From Bactericera cockerelli (Eukaryota; Arthropoda; Insecta; Hemiptera; Triozidae): a stretch of DNA of 64,000 bases. The notes beneath the pieces were generated by a model, which was not told where the DNA came from, ran no database searches, and worked only from the letters and a program-made list of their open reading frames with translations. The stretch lies in contig CM044956.1 in the NCBI GenBank assembly GCA_024516035.1, positions 29,186,410 through 29,250,409 on the forward strand, read 5' to 3'. The position numbers and the translations under genes are program-made. Positions 11,726-21,721 of the stretch are shown in pieces. Position 1 is the first letter of the stretch. Each line of letters begins with the position of its first letter.

Positions 11726-12906
11726 GGGTCCATTTCGCCAGCACCACCACCTTTAAAATGTAATGTTTTTTTTACATGGCTAATTTGTGCTTATTTTGTG
11801 CTTCTTTGTGCTTCAAACCCCGAATTTTGTGCTTCAACGATGAGGGCGCTACGCCCATTTCAATTTGGTGGTGCTGGGGAAACGGTAGAACCACCACTTT
11901 CGAAATGTAATGTTTTTTTTACATGGCTAATTTGTGCTTATTTTGTGCTTCTTTGTGCTTCAAACCCCGAATTTTGTGCTTCAACGATAAGGGCGCTACG
12001 CCCATTTCAATTTGGTGGTGCTGGGGAAACGGTAGAACCACCACTTTCGAAACGTAATGTTTTTTTTTACATGGCTAATTTGTGCTTATTTTGTGCTTCT
12101 TTGTGCTTCAAACCCCGAATTTTGTGCTTCAACGATAAGGGCGCTATTGCGATTTTTCGGAGACCCCCCTCCCCCACACCCATTTCCCCAGCACCACCAC
12201 TTTTGATTCGTAATACTTTTTTGATGTCAAATTAATCCTTGAATTTTGTGCTTCTTTGTGCTTCAAACCCCGAATTTTGTGCTTCAACGATAAGGGCGCT
12301 ACGCCCATTCCACTTCGGGGGCCCCTGGGGAACCACCAGAACCACCACTTTCGAAACGTAATGTTTTTTTTTACATGGCTAATTTGTGCTTATTTTGTGC
12401 TTCTTTGTGCTTCAAACCCCGAATTTTGTGCTTCAACGATAAGGGCGCTACGCCCATTTCAATTTGGTGGTGCTGGGGAAACGGTAGAACCACCACTTTC
12501 GAAACGTAATGTTTTTTTTTACATGGCTAATTTGTGCTTATTTTGTGCTTCTTTGTGCTTCAAACCCCGAATTTTGTGCTTCAACGATAAGGGCGCTACG
12601 CCCATTTCAATTTGGTGGTGCTGGGGAAACGGTAGAACCACCACTTTCGAAACGTAATGTTTTTTTTACATGGCTAATTTGTGCTTATTTTGTGCTTCTT
12701 TGTGCTTCAAACCCCGAATTTTGTGCTTCAACGATAAGGGCGCTATTGCGATTTTTCGGAGACCCCCCTCCCCCACACCCATTTCCCCAGCACCACCACT
12801 TTTGATTCGTAATACTTTTTTGATGTCAAATTAATCCTTGAATTTTGTGCTTCTTTGTGCTTCAAACCCCGAATTTTGTGCTTCAACGATAAGGGCGCTA
12901 CGCCCA
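11726..12906 (+). repeat. Left foldback arm: ~148-bp tandem units
   Basis: Six units marked by 'acatggctaatttgtgctta' begin near 11772, 11920, 12069, 12373, 12520 and 12668. A variant block (B) with 'cggagacccccctccccca' follows units 3 and 6. A second variant (C) with 'cttcgggggcccctgggga' follows the first B. The order is A-A-A-B-C-A-A-A-B. Long open frames here simply read through the array. Confidence 0.9.
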
Positions 12907-13625
12907 CATAAAGTTCTCAACAATTGTCTACAAATTCTCTCCCTAACATTGTGAACTGCACAGTGTAGCCAGATGTTCAAACATCTCTGAGCATGCAGGG
13001 TACCATTCAATTTGCGCGTGGGATTTTTTCATTCCGTATGTATTCAAATTATTGAACAAAGCATATAAATTAACTATTAGCAATACGATTAGTATCTAAG
13101 TAACTACTAAACATAGTAAAATTAAATAGATATGTATCTAAATAGATATGTATATGTATCTAAATGGATATATATTATGTATAATAATAATATAAAGATC
13201 ATAACGTTAAATTATGTTCATCAGAGATACTTGAATGCTTTATTATACTTACTTAATATGAATTGATGTTTCATCTATCCTTTATTTTTCGAGGGATTAA
13301 GTTTTTGGAACAACAACAAAAATAAATTGCCTACCATACCCTAATCAGGCTGGGCACGAACCAATTGTAAAATTAATTAAAGATCCCACTAAGAAAAAGT
13401 CATTGCAACAAATTTCAGTGAGCTATACGGGGATAAAGGGGATACGGATTAAATTCAGAGAAACCCAGGCCTGGGTGATACTGTATGGAAGTGGAAGCTC
13501 TGTATAAGATAATATACTATGTATATACAATATACCTATTCATTAGTAAATAATATACAATATACTCTAAGAAAAAAAATGCTAACGAAAAACTTTAGGT
13601 AAGGGGTAGGTCGATACTAAGACAT

Positions 13626-14170
13626 ATTCCGTGGTTTAACGATTGAGACTATAGCCCGAGGTCTAGAAATCCTTAGTTCAATCTCGGGTTGTGCTAAAAG
13701 ATTCTACCAATTTTTTTCCTCCCAACACGTGAGACCGCTATTTCGGGCCAACCTAGGCTGATAGAGATTAATTGATATTTATTTCGCAATCTTATTGCCT
13801 TTTTCACATATTTAAAACAATATTCTGCACTCCTTTTTGTACATACATCATTCTCGTCCAACATACATCCTGAGATCATTGAAATTGATTTCTTAGTGGT
13901 TGTGTAGATATCTTTGTGAAAAACTTGAATGACACTAAAATATATCAAAAAGATTGACATTAATGAAGTTTAAAATTAAAAATATTTGAAGAATTTTGAG
14001 AGAGAAAATTGAAAACTGCAGCCGTACAGGCGCCTGGCTAAAAGTATAGTAGATTAATATGAGTAGTTGGTACGATTTCCAGCGAATGGAGTGTAAAACC
14101 CCCGTCCTGACTACTTATTATACATCAGATCAATTATATTATACAAAAACCAAATATAGAATCAACTTGT
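13626..14170 (+). mobile_element. tRNA-type SINE A, interrupted
   Basis: The head is 'tccgtggtttaacgattgag' with a degraded B box (GTTCAATCTC). The shared central domain resumes at 14053 (TAATATGAGTAGTTGGTACG, AATGGAGTGTAAAACCCCCG). The copy is split by the insert at 13773-14050. It is closely related to the intact copy at 14542. Confidence 0.75.
13773..14050. mobile_element. 278-bp insert with 8-bp target duplication
   Basis: AGATTAAT occurs at 13765-13772 and 14051-14058, flanking the insert inside the SINE. No terminal inverted repeat is evident, so its class is unknown. On the minus strand it has a splice-acceptor-like TATATTTTAG. An open stretch follows it with the regularly spaced cysteines CMLDENDVCTKRSAEYC, which might be a captured exon. 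I cannot assign a family. Confidence 0.65.
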
Positions 14171-14541
14171 CAAAATATTCTCATTCATTCGGTTGGAGAA
14201 GTAATTGGGTAGTTTCCACTTAATGCCTACGAGAATCAGGTCAGAAAATAATAGATAGGTACAATGATACATTGTACTTGTAAAGTATGTAGGTAGCTAT
14301 TGTGTTAGCAAACATACCCTTCTTGGGCTAATTGTCGGAACCAGCTAGGCAGGTACCTACTCATGAATTCTGTTGTGTGAGACTTTTTTTTGTTATACAG
14401 GGTGATATACTTACGTAATTATAAATTTAATTGGCATTCAATAAAAAAATCTGGTCTTTTTTTATTGATGGTATTACACTTATGGAGTGTACCTATCGGT
14501 ATATTAGTGTGCATCTATATAGGTACAATAAATTGCGCTTT

Positions 14542-14812
14542 GCCAGCCTCCGTGGCGTAACGGTTATAACTACTGCCCATAGTCCAGAGGTCTCGAGTTC
14601 GACTCCCGGTTGGGGCAGACTTTTCGAATTCTGTCCCCTCCAAAGTCGTGAGTCTGGCATTTCCGGCCCTACCCAGGCTTGGTGAGGTTAATGTGGGTAG
14701 CTGGTACGATTCCCAGAGAATGGAGGGTAAAACCCCCGTCCTGACTATCTATCTCAAATCAGGACATTAAAACCGAATAGAATCAACTCGTCACAATAGA
14801 TCTAATTAGGTC
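14542..14812 (+). mobile_element. tRNA-type SINE A with shared central domain
   Basis: GCCAGCCTCCGTGGCGTAAC starts a tRNA-like head with A box TGGCGTAACGG and B box GAGTTCGACTCCC. After about 70 bases it enters CCAGGCTTGGTGAGGTTAAT and AATGGAGGGTAAAACCCCCG, the same central domain as the 5S-headed SINEs. The tail (ATCAGGACATTAAAACCGAA) differs from the 5S-SINE tail. Confidence 0.82.
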
Positions 14813-15299
14813 GCATCAGTGTTAATTGTAAGGGTTTTAATGAAAACCCTGCAACCAGGTTAGTTAATAATAATAATAATAATTGCGCTTTCAAAGTGTA
14901 CATTTTTCAAAGGAACAATATATGAGTTCTTCAGTTCTGAATTTTTTTATTGTGTTTCAGTAAAATAATTTCTTATCTAAAAATTAATTTCATTGGGCTT
15001 ATATCGTAGGTGGTATATCAAGAGCACAAATGAAACCTTCATAAGAATTGTAAATATTAAAATAAAATTTCAATTTTGTTGTTTGTGTTACCGTGAATAC
15101 CGTTAGTTAAGTCAGAGTTTTGAAGCTTATACCTACATAGTGATTAAATGGATAGAGCCAACAACTTTTTTAAAATTATAATTGATGAATGTCGCCTAAT
15201 CGTATTACTCATAATGACTAAAACTTGTAATTTTCGTTGTTCATACAAACAGTAACCCTAATTTAAATATGTATGTGCTTGTCCGAATCCCAAAAGTGA

Positions 15300-15390
15300 G
15301 GATAAGTTTTCGGGTCCCGGCTGGGTTTCGAACTCGAAGCCTCTGGTTTACGAGACCGACGCTACTACTTGACCACTGAGCAGCCGCGAG
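15300..15390 (-). repeat. tRNA-like SINE head
   Basis: On the minus strand, 'gctgctcagtggtcaagtag' (A box) and 'gagttcgaaacccagc' (B box) give a tRNA-like head without a recognised body. Confidence 0.55.
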
Positions 15391-15774
15391 ACTTGTTGAA
15401 AAGTCTATAATTTACGTGTCCTATATCATTTACATCACCCTGTAGTTTACGGTCGAATTGCTTTTACCTCAAGGGTTGCAAAGTTTAAAACTAACCTGTC
15501 TTCACAAGCATTTCAACAAAAATATTGTTGGTTCAATATTCGGTATTGGTCCTAATTGATTCCCAGAAAAAAGGGGGTGGTCAACAATGAAAAAAATGTT
15601 TATGTAAAGTAATTCATGACTTTGGTTATACAGGGTGTAGCAGTCAGATTAACCATCAGATACCCCCTATTTAGATAATTCAAAATAATTGTTTTAAGAG
15701 ACTACCCCTAGTCAATTAATCAATGTTATCATGCAATTTTATTATATTATTAATAATAAGAGATCGACAAATAC

Positions 15775-15815
15775 GAATAATTATTATCTAATATAATTAT
15801 TAGATAATAATTATG
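15775..15815. repeat. AT-rich near-perfect palindrome
   Basis: The sequence around TATCTAATATAATTATTAGA is self-complementary over about 40 bases. It is probably a chance or replication-generated AT palindrome. Confidence 0.65.
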
Positions 15816-16734
15816 TAAATAATATAGGTAATTATTAATAATTATGTAAATGAATGCGCCGCAGACTCTAATTGTGACTAACATTTTCAATTTAATTATG
15901 CAAATACCTATGTATATCTGGTTTAGTGGTCTATCCACTAAACGTATATTTTTGCTCAGGAAAAATTTCTCGAAAATTAGTATTCTTAATTGGACCAGAT
16001 AGAATTCCGCTTGATGCAGACTTTCAGAAAGATTGAATAAACTGTTCTGCCACCACATGGGTATAGTGCCAACACACGACACTGGTCACTCAACAGTAAC
16101 AGTTAGCTAAAAATCTCAAAATCATTAGATTTGATCTAGAAAATGTATTTAGACTGATTTTTTTGTTGCTTACTGGGTTCTTAAAACAGTTAGGGTAGAG
16201 TAATCTAAACATGAGATATATAGTATCATACATAATGATTCCTATACTGTCATTCTTAAATTTACGTGTTCACGTACCCTTTTTCTGTGTTTCTATATAT
16301 TATATTGCGAAATCACAGTGTCCCCGTATTCATAATACAATCACCCTGTATTTACTCAGGGACGCATTGCAGTCATCTCAAGGATTAGATACCTACCTGG
16401 TACTTAGGTACTTACTCTGTGTAGTCCAAAGATTTTCCGCCCCGAATTTAACCTGTAGATAGCAATGGCTATTTTTAGAAATACCTGTAAGTGTAAAGGT
16501 TGACGAAGAGCTGAAAAGTCAACAAAAACGTCCACTTTGGTTCATTCCTCTTTAAAACTCAGACCCTCATTCACCACCACAGCTTTTGACGAAGAAGTAG
16601 GCGCGTAGCTCGGGGAGTGTTTCTGGGAGAACTCCAAAAATAGATAGGTATTAATTTTTTGTTGTTGTTCAAAAACCATAAAAAAAATCCTACCAAAAAG
16701 TACTATCATTCTGAAAATTCTTATACACCAACCC

Positions 16735-16940
16735 AGGCTGGGTAAGGTTAGCGTCACAAGGGTTGAACTTCGCTTAAAGTTTGCTTTATTTATGTTATGG
16801 TTATGACAAACGGAAAATGGTGTATTCAACGTGCCATGGACGTTGTATAACTAAAATAGACATATTATGTAAAAAAAATTCTACCATTCAGAAAAATCCT
16901 TCTAGTATGACACAGGCTGGGTGAGGTTTACGTGGAAAAT
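16735..16940. repeat. Degraded 5S-SINE fragments
   Basis: Central-domain phrases (AACCCAGGCTGGGTAAGGTT at 16731-16750, ACAGGCTGGGTGAGGTTTAC near 16910) lie on the plus strand. A minus-strand head fragment (GTATTCAACGTGCCATGGAC) lies near 16818-16845. Confidence 0.5.
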
Positions 16941-17034
16941 CCTCTTAACCTCACCTACCCTATGTTGAGCCGTGAAAAGCCTGCATCTCAAGAGTTTAAA
17001 TTTGAATGGTCACCCTCTTCACTAGTGTATGTAT

Positions 17035-17310
17035 GACTTTACTTGTGGTGAAGCACAAGGCCTCTTCACAATTTTTGTGGGTAGCGTAGAATTACTAAGA
17101 GCCTCCTGTACTTTTCGAATTCTATTACATTAATTTCTTTTTACTCTGGTAATGCCGCCACTAGTCGTTACTCATACAAGTAACTACTCATTTTTCCTCA
17201 CGAGGTATGAGTGAACCCCGAACATCCAAGTACACTGCGCCGCTGGGAATCGAACCCAGGTCACCATGCGTGTAATGCCTAGCGCGCTAACTCACTCTGC
17301 CACGGTGACT
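17035..17310 (-). mobile_element. tRNA-type SINE B
   Basis: The minus strand reads a tRNA-like head (CAGAGTGAGTTAGCGCGCTA, B box GGGTTCGATTCCC). The body contains ATGAGTAGTTACTTGTATGA and ends GAGGCCTTGTGCTTCACCAC. It matches the copies at 49515-49800 and 56126-56300. Confidence 0.82.
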
Positions 17311-17732
17311 ACCCCTCTTCACTAGTGTTTGCTTAACAGTCGTGACAGAACGGTAACTGAAGTATTCAACAAGTCTATCATATTGGCATAAATTAATTTT
17401 GGAAAAAGTACAAAGCTCTAACACCACAGTACTGTTTCTATGGCTTGGCTGTCGAAACACTAGAACCATTTTCTCGGCAGTTTAAGTCTTTGGTAGACGT
17501 GATTTCAGATACGTTACAACGCACATGTGATGATACCAGGGCCCCGGCCCTGGTAGCCATTCTTAAGCCAACGACTGTCATTAGCAGTCCAGCGTGGAAA
17601 TGCCTCGAGCCTGGTAGGCACCAGGTGTCGGGAGAAGATGTTTGTTGTATGAAAATACACTTAAATAAATGAACCTATCGAAACTTAACTAAAATCAACT
17701 TAATCTCAATATATTTTGACTAAAATAATGTC

Positions 17733-18130
17733 ACGTCGATGCGATGGCACGTTCAAATCACCAGTACTTTTCCAGTTATAAAGGTTGAGTTCTCACATTT
17801 GTGTTAATCACTTTCGTGATATAACAGATATTCAAACTCGCTTTACTAAATCCGCGCTGAAACCGGGACTTGAACCACCGACCTCCAGGTTACAAGTCCG
17901 CCGCTTTATCGATCAAGCTACAGAGGTCGGTCACTTATTAAAGTTAAGCAATATCTAGCGAGGCCAGGAGTTGGATTGATGACCATTCCTCTTCAAACGA
18001 TCATGATGCTGGCTATTCCCGGCCCCACTCAAGTTGGGTGAGGTTAATGTGAGTAGCGCGTTTGTGAGTTTCGAGAAAATAGAGGGTGATATGACTATGC
18101 AGTTGGAAAGCGATGTTAAACCAAAATAAA
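17733..18130 (+). mobile_element. 5S-derived SINE split by a tRNA-like insert
   Basis: The head starts GTCACGTCGATGCGATGGCA and resumes at about 17938 with TTAAAGTTAAGCAATATCTA. It then continues through the central domain (GTTGGGTGAGGTTAATGTGA) and tail to GATGTTAAACC. Between these parts, a minus-strand tRNA-like head (17860-17930) interrupts it. Confidence 0.65.
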
Positions 18131-18144
18131 CAAATATTGTTATG

Positions 18145-18350
18145 TCAAAATCGATGGCATGTTGAAAATACCATTCGGTCATGGCTCACTGATGTTAGGC
18201 AACGCCCAGTGAGGTTAGGACTCAGATGAGAGACCAGTCCGGCTATTCCCTGGCCCACTCAGACTGTGTAATGTTCATATGAATAGCTACTTAATGAGTT
18301 TCAAGCGAATGGAGGGTAAAATCTCCGTCCCGATGTGACTAGTTCACCGC
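18145..18350 (+). mobile_element. 5S-derived SINE, diverged
   Basis: 'aaaatcgatggcatgttgaa' begins the head. 'agtgaggttaggactcagat' followed by 'gagagacca' preserves the 5S intermediate-element and box C region better than most copies. The central domain is diverged (GAATGGAGGGTAAAATCTCC). Confidence 0.65.
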
Positions 18351-18736
18351 CTAAGCGTTTAACTGGATACTAAGCTTGGCTCAATAAAATAATATATCAT
18401 TCAGTAAGCTTCTCATGAAATTACCTATACACAATACATGGGTATTTTTATGCACCATAAATAACTATGACAATAAGTTTGGATCGAACTCATTCTTAGC
18501 TGTATTTCTGAGAAATCCCTTTAATAATATAATTGTAAAGGGAGAAATTTTAAAATATTCCTGGTACGGCAACACTGAAACTATCTCCGAGACAATGAGT
18601 CATCTATTGCAAGGTAGAACATTGGAGATAACAGCGATGTGATTTTTACTCAGTTCTTCCTCTCCTTACTTGTCTGTCTCCATGCGTATGGGAAATATAC
18701 GGCAATTTGTATTGGCTATAGTAGCTTAAGTAATTG

Positions 18737-19744
18737 AGCACAAAATTCGGGGTTTGAAGCACAAATTAGCACAAAATACAAGGATTAATTTGACATCAAA
18801 AAAGTATTACGAATCAAAAGTGGTGGTGCTGGGGAAATGGGTGTGGGGGAGGGGGGTCTCCGAAAAATAGCAATAGCGCCCTTATCGTTGAAGCACAAAA
18901 TTCGGGGTTTGAAGCACAAAGAAGCACAAAATAAGCACAAATTAGCCATGTAAAAAAAACATTACGTTTCGAAAGTGGTGGTTCTACCGTTTCCCCAGCA
19001 CCACCAAATTGAAATGGGCGTAGCGCCCTTATCGTTGAAGCACAAAATTCGGGGTTTGAAGCACAAAGAAGCACAAAATAAGCACAAATTAGCCATGTAA
19101 AAAAAACATTACGTTTCGAAAGTGGTGGTTCTGGTGGTTCCCCAGGGGCCCCCGAAGTGGAATGGGCGTAGCGCCCTTATCGTTGAAGCACAAAATTCGG
19201 GGTTTGAAGCACAAAGAAGCACAAAATTCAAGGATTAATTTGACATCAAAAAAGTATTACGAATCAAAAGTGGTGGTGCTGGGGAAATGGGTGTGGGGGA
19301 GGGGGGTCTCCGAAAAATCGCAATAGCGCCCTTATCGTTGAAGCACAAAATTCGGGGTTTGAAGCACAAAGAAGCACAAAATAAGCACAAATTAGCCATG
19401 TAAAAAAAACATTACGTTTCGAAAGTGGTGGTTCTACCGTTTCCCCAGCACCACCAAATTGAAATGGGCGTAGCGCCCTTATCGTTGAAGCACAAAATTC
19501 GGGGTTTGAAGCACAAAGAAGCACAAAATAAGCACAAATTAGCCATGTAAAAAAAACATTACATTTCGAAAGTGGTGGTTCTACCGTTTCCCCAGCACCA
19601 CCAAATTGAAATGGGCGTAGCGCCCTCATCGTTGAAGCACAAAATTCGGGGTTTGAAGCACAAAGAAGCACAAAATAAGCACAAATTAGCCATGTAAAAA
19701 AAAACATTACATTTTAAAGGTGGTGGTGCTGGCGAAATGGACCC
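18737..19744 (-). repeat. Right foldback arm: ~148-bp tandem units
   Basis: Read inward from 19744, the order is A-A-A-B-C-A-A-B, one A unit fewer than the left arm. The first unit shares private variants with the first unit of the left arm ('cgatgagggcg' where others have 'cgataagggcg', and 'ttcgaaatg' where others have 'ttcgaaacg'). The arms therefore correspond unit by unit. Confidence 0.9.
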
Positions 19745-19753
19745 TAGAAATTT
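19745..19753. repeat. Target site duplication, right (TAGAAATTT)
   Basis: Identical to 11717-11725. It directly abuts the outer end of the right arm. Confidence 0.88.
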
Positions 19754-19808
19754 TGCACAGATAAATATGTGAATGTCTACTACAGTGAAGCGCATCAGTG
19801 TGTGTGAT

Positions 19809-20462
19809 CTAGGAGCAATGGCAATTCATTTTCTTTCCACAAGAAGAGCAGGGGGCGGTGATGAAGGTGGATGTGGAGGTGGAGATGGGCACCAGGGGGG
19901 GGAGGGCGGGGCTCACGTGGTGGCTGGTGGGCGCCTCATATTGTATGGGCGGCGCGTAGCTGACTTGAGGAGCTACATACGGTTCAACATGGGACCTCCC
20001 GGTATCGCAGCTAGTGTGCGGATGAGGGTTGATGATATTCACGGTGACTTTGTCTATCCCACTCCCAGAGGAACATGGTGTGGGTGCGTAGGTCTTGATA
20101 GGAGCTGCCTGATGAGTAGGTACGTACTCGTAAATTTTCCCTAGTTTGGATCCCCCATTGCAGGAAGAACAGCCGCTGCCGCCACAGGAGGCACAGCCTC
20201 CGCCCCCGTGGGAAAATCCTCCAGAAAACGAGTAACCATGCCCACCCCCGAACCCTCCGAACCCTCCTAACCGACCAAAACCACCTCCACACCCCCCTCC
20301 ACACCCACCTCCACACCCCCCTCCACAGCCACACCCTCCATGCCCATGTCCGTGACCACAGTGCTTCTTACAAGGCAGTGAGTCAGCAAACCTATCCAGC
20401 AGCATCAGGAACATACAGAGGAGGTATACGTGATGAATGTTCATTGTGGCAATAGGATGCAA
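19809..20462 (-). CDS. Gly/Cys-rich secreted protein
   Basis: This is a 217-residue open frame in one exon as read. The likely start is either the first Met or Met7 (20444), which begins a clear signal peptide (MNIHHVYLLCMFLMLLDRFA) cut before LPC. The mature protein opens with a His/Gly stretch. Repeated GGGC blocks (about residues 43-65), a Gly/Phe stretch and CASCGGSGCSSC follow. Then comes a Pro/Thr/Tyr-rich half, and the end is CSSCGKKMNCHC. Such composition is typical of cuticle, silk, eggshell or other structural secretions, but I cannot assign a family. The opposite-strand frames are shadows of its GC-rich codons. A foldback transposon ends about 65 bp past the stop, and I see no AATAAA before it. 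Confidence 0.75.
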   Translation of the reverse strand: MHPIATMNIHHVYLLCMFLMLLDRFADSLPCKKHCGHGHGHGGCGCGGGCGGGCGGGCGGGFGRLGGFGGFGGGHGYSFSGGFSHGGGGCASCGGSGCSSCNGGSKLGKIYEYVPTHQAAPIKTYAPTPCSSGSGIDKVTVNIINPHPHTSCDTGRSHVEPYVAPQVSYAPPIQYEAPTSHHVSPALPPLVPISTSTSTFITAPCSSCGKKMNCHCS

Positions 20463-21506
20463 GATATTTATGAGCGTTGTTTCAGCTCCTCTATGATTGC
20501 CGTCGTTTCTAGTGCTGCTTCAACTTTTTCAAACTTTCTGCTGATTTGAATATTTTTTTTCGCGAGACAATCTTCTAGGATGAGAGGAATGTGATACGAT
20601 TGAGCAAATTTCTGCTGTTTTGTTCCTCACAATTCACTGCACAGCGCGACGTGATTTGTGCTGGTTGAGCTTGATTGCACTGCTGATTTCTAATGGTAGG
20701 TATTTTCTTGTGTTTATGTTTACTGCTGCACTGGTTTGTACGTTTTCTGATTTATTAATAGGCTCCGTACAAACACAAGCACATAAATGTATTCCAGGAT
20801 ATCCTTAGCACAACTTTACTTATTCAATTAAAAGCACTATGAATTTATTCATGTGAATTACTCATTAATTTTAAATTTCAACTATCAAAACAAGCACTTA
20901 ACAACACATTAAACTGTCCATTGATAGGTCAAAGTGATCACTGATGTCCACTGATCACTTCTTCAACAATTTATAGAAACTTAAGTTCTTTATGATCGAG
21001 ATAAGGATGCTTGAAAGGAAATCAGATAGATGGAATATTAATACATCAGATAAGGTTAAACATTGTAACATGATATGAAACACAAAGATTCACTGTAAAT
21101 ATGAAATAAAATTATGAACAAAAAGAAATATTTTCATTTCATGGCATGTGCCTGTTCATCTCAATTTTATAAGACAGATCACGAATTTTAGACCAATTTA
21201 CCTATATGTTTCCAGGAAGTGAATATGAGTAATCACCTATCAAGTCAACGATAGCAATGTGACAATTATAAGATTCATGAGCTTTATCAATAAGTAGACG
21301 ATAATGACCATTAATAATCACGCGCCAGTGTATGCATAGTACTAATATTCCGTAATGTGACCTACGTCAGAAGAAATTCACTTTTTATCAGTGATATCAT
21401 GAATATACCTACCTACTATTTATTATGACAAAGATCATACATATTCAGTGAATACTGAGTATCTGAGAGGCACGCTTATTATGTCATGTCATTCATTCTT
21501 CATAAT
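20463..21506. other. Intergenic, upstream of the Gly/Cys-rich gene
   Basis: This should contain the promoter of the minus-strand gene. No TATA box at a sensible distance was found, and no other gene is recognised. The sequence is AT-rich. Confidence 0.45.
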
Positions 21507-21721
21507 GCCACCGGCGTCGATGGCGCGTTGTTTGCATAGGCTCTCGTAGGATCACCAAAGTTAAGCAACGTCCAGTGATGTGAAGACTTTTTGATGCTGG
21601 CATTTCGACCCAACCCAGGCTAGGTGAGGTTAATGTGGGTAGCAGGTTTGTAATTTTCCTGCGAATGGAGGGTAACACCCCACCCGTGAGCATGCAGTTG
21701 AAAGCGACGTTAAACCCAAAC
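21507..21721 (+). mobile_element. 5S-derived SINE, near full length
   Basis: The head starts GCCACCGGCGTCGATGGCGC. Box-A-like AAAGTTAAGCAACGTCCAGT is followed by the central domain (CCAGGCTAGGTGAGGTTAAT) and a tail to GACGTTAAACCC. There is no long poly(A). Confidence 0.82.

Larger units (their letters stand above)
12907..18736. other. Spacer of foldback element: SINEs and unique sequence
   Basis: No convincing coding region is present. Recognised contents are several SINEs (13626-14170, 14542-14812, 15300-15390, 17035-17310, 17733-18350), AT microsatellites (13113-13200), a MITE end fragment at 15635, and a GC-rich near-palindrome at 17537-17554 (ccagggccccggccctgg). The remainder shows nothing recognisable. 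Confidence 0.6.
11726..19744. mobile_element. 8.0-kb foldback/MULE-like element with tandem-repeat arms
   Basis: The ends are GGGTCCATTTCGCCAGCACC and its exact complement, flanked by a 9-bp duplication. The arms (11726-12906 and 18737-19744) are inverted arrays of ~148-bp units. The 5.8-kb middle carries SINEs and unique sequence but no transposase that I can read. Drosophila Foldback (FB) elements are known for long inverted ends built of tandem repeats and for 9-bp duplications, and Mutator-like elements also make about 9-bp duplications. I infer a non-autonomous relative. Alternatives are a Pack-MULE-like element that captured host DNA, or two elements acting as one composite. Confidence 0.8.

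Noticed and set aside
11798..12805. Repeated open frames with LLCASNPEFCAST motifs
   Set aside because: They are translations of the foldback tandem units; the same peptides appear from the inverted arm, with no start context or stop-to-stop conservation.
11726..12906. CRISPR-like regular repeats
   Set aside because: Units are ~148 bp, contiguous and nearly identical with no unique spacers, in a eukaryotic genome with introns.
14542..14620. tRNA genes (also at 4539, 17240, 49515, 62662)
   Set aside because: The A and B boxes are good but each continues into a repeated SINE body, and the anticodon arms are degraded.
19773..20334. Opposite-strand frames over the Gly-rich gene
   Set aside because: They mirror the GC-rich glycine codons; only the 19809-20462 minus frame has a signal peptide and sensible composition.
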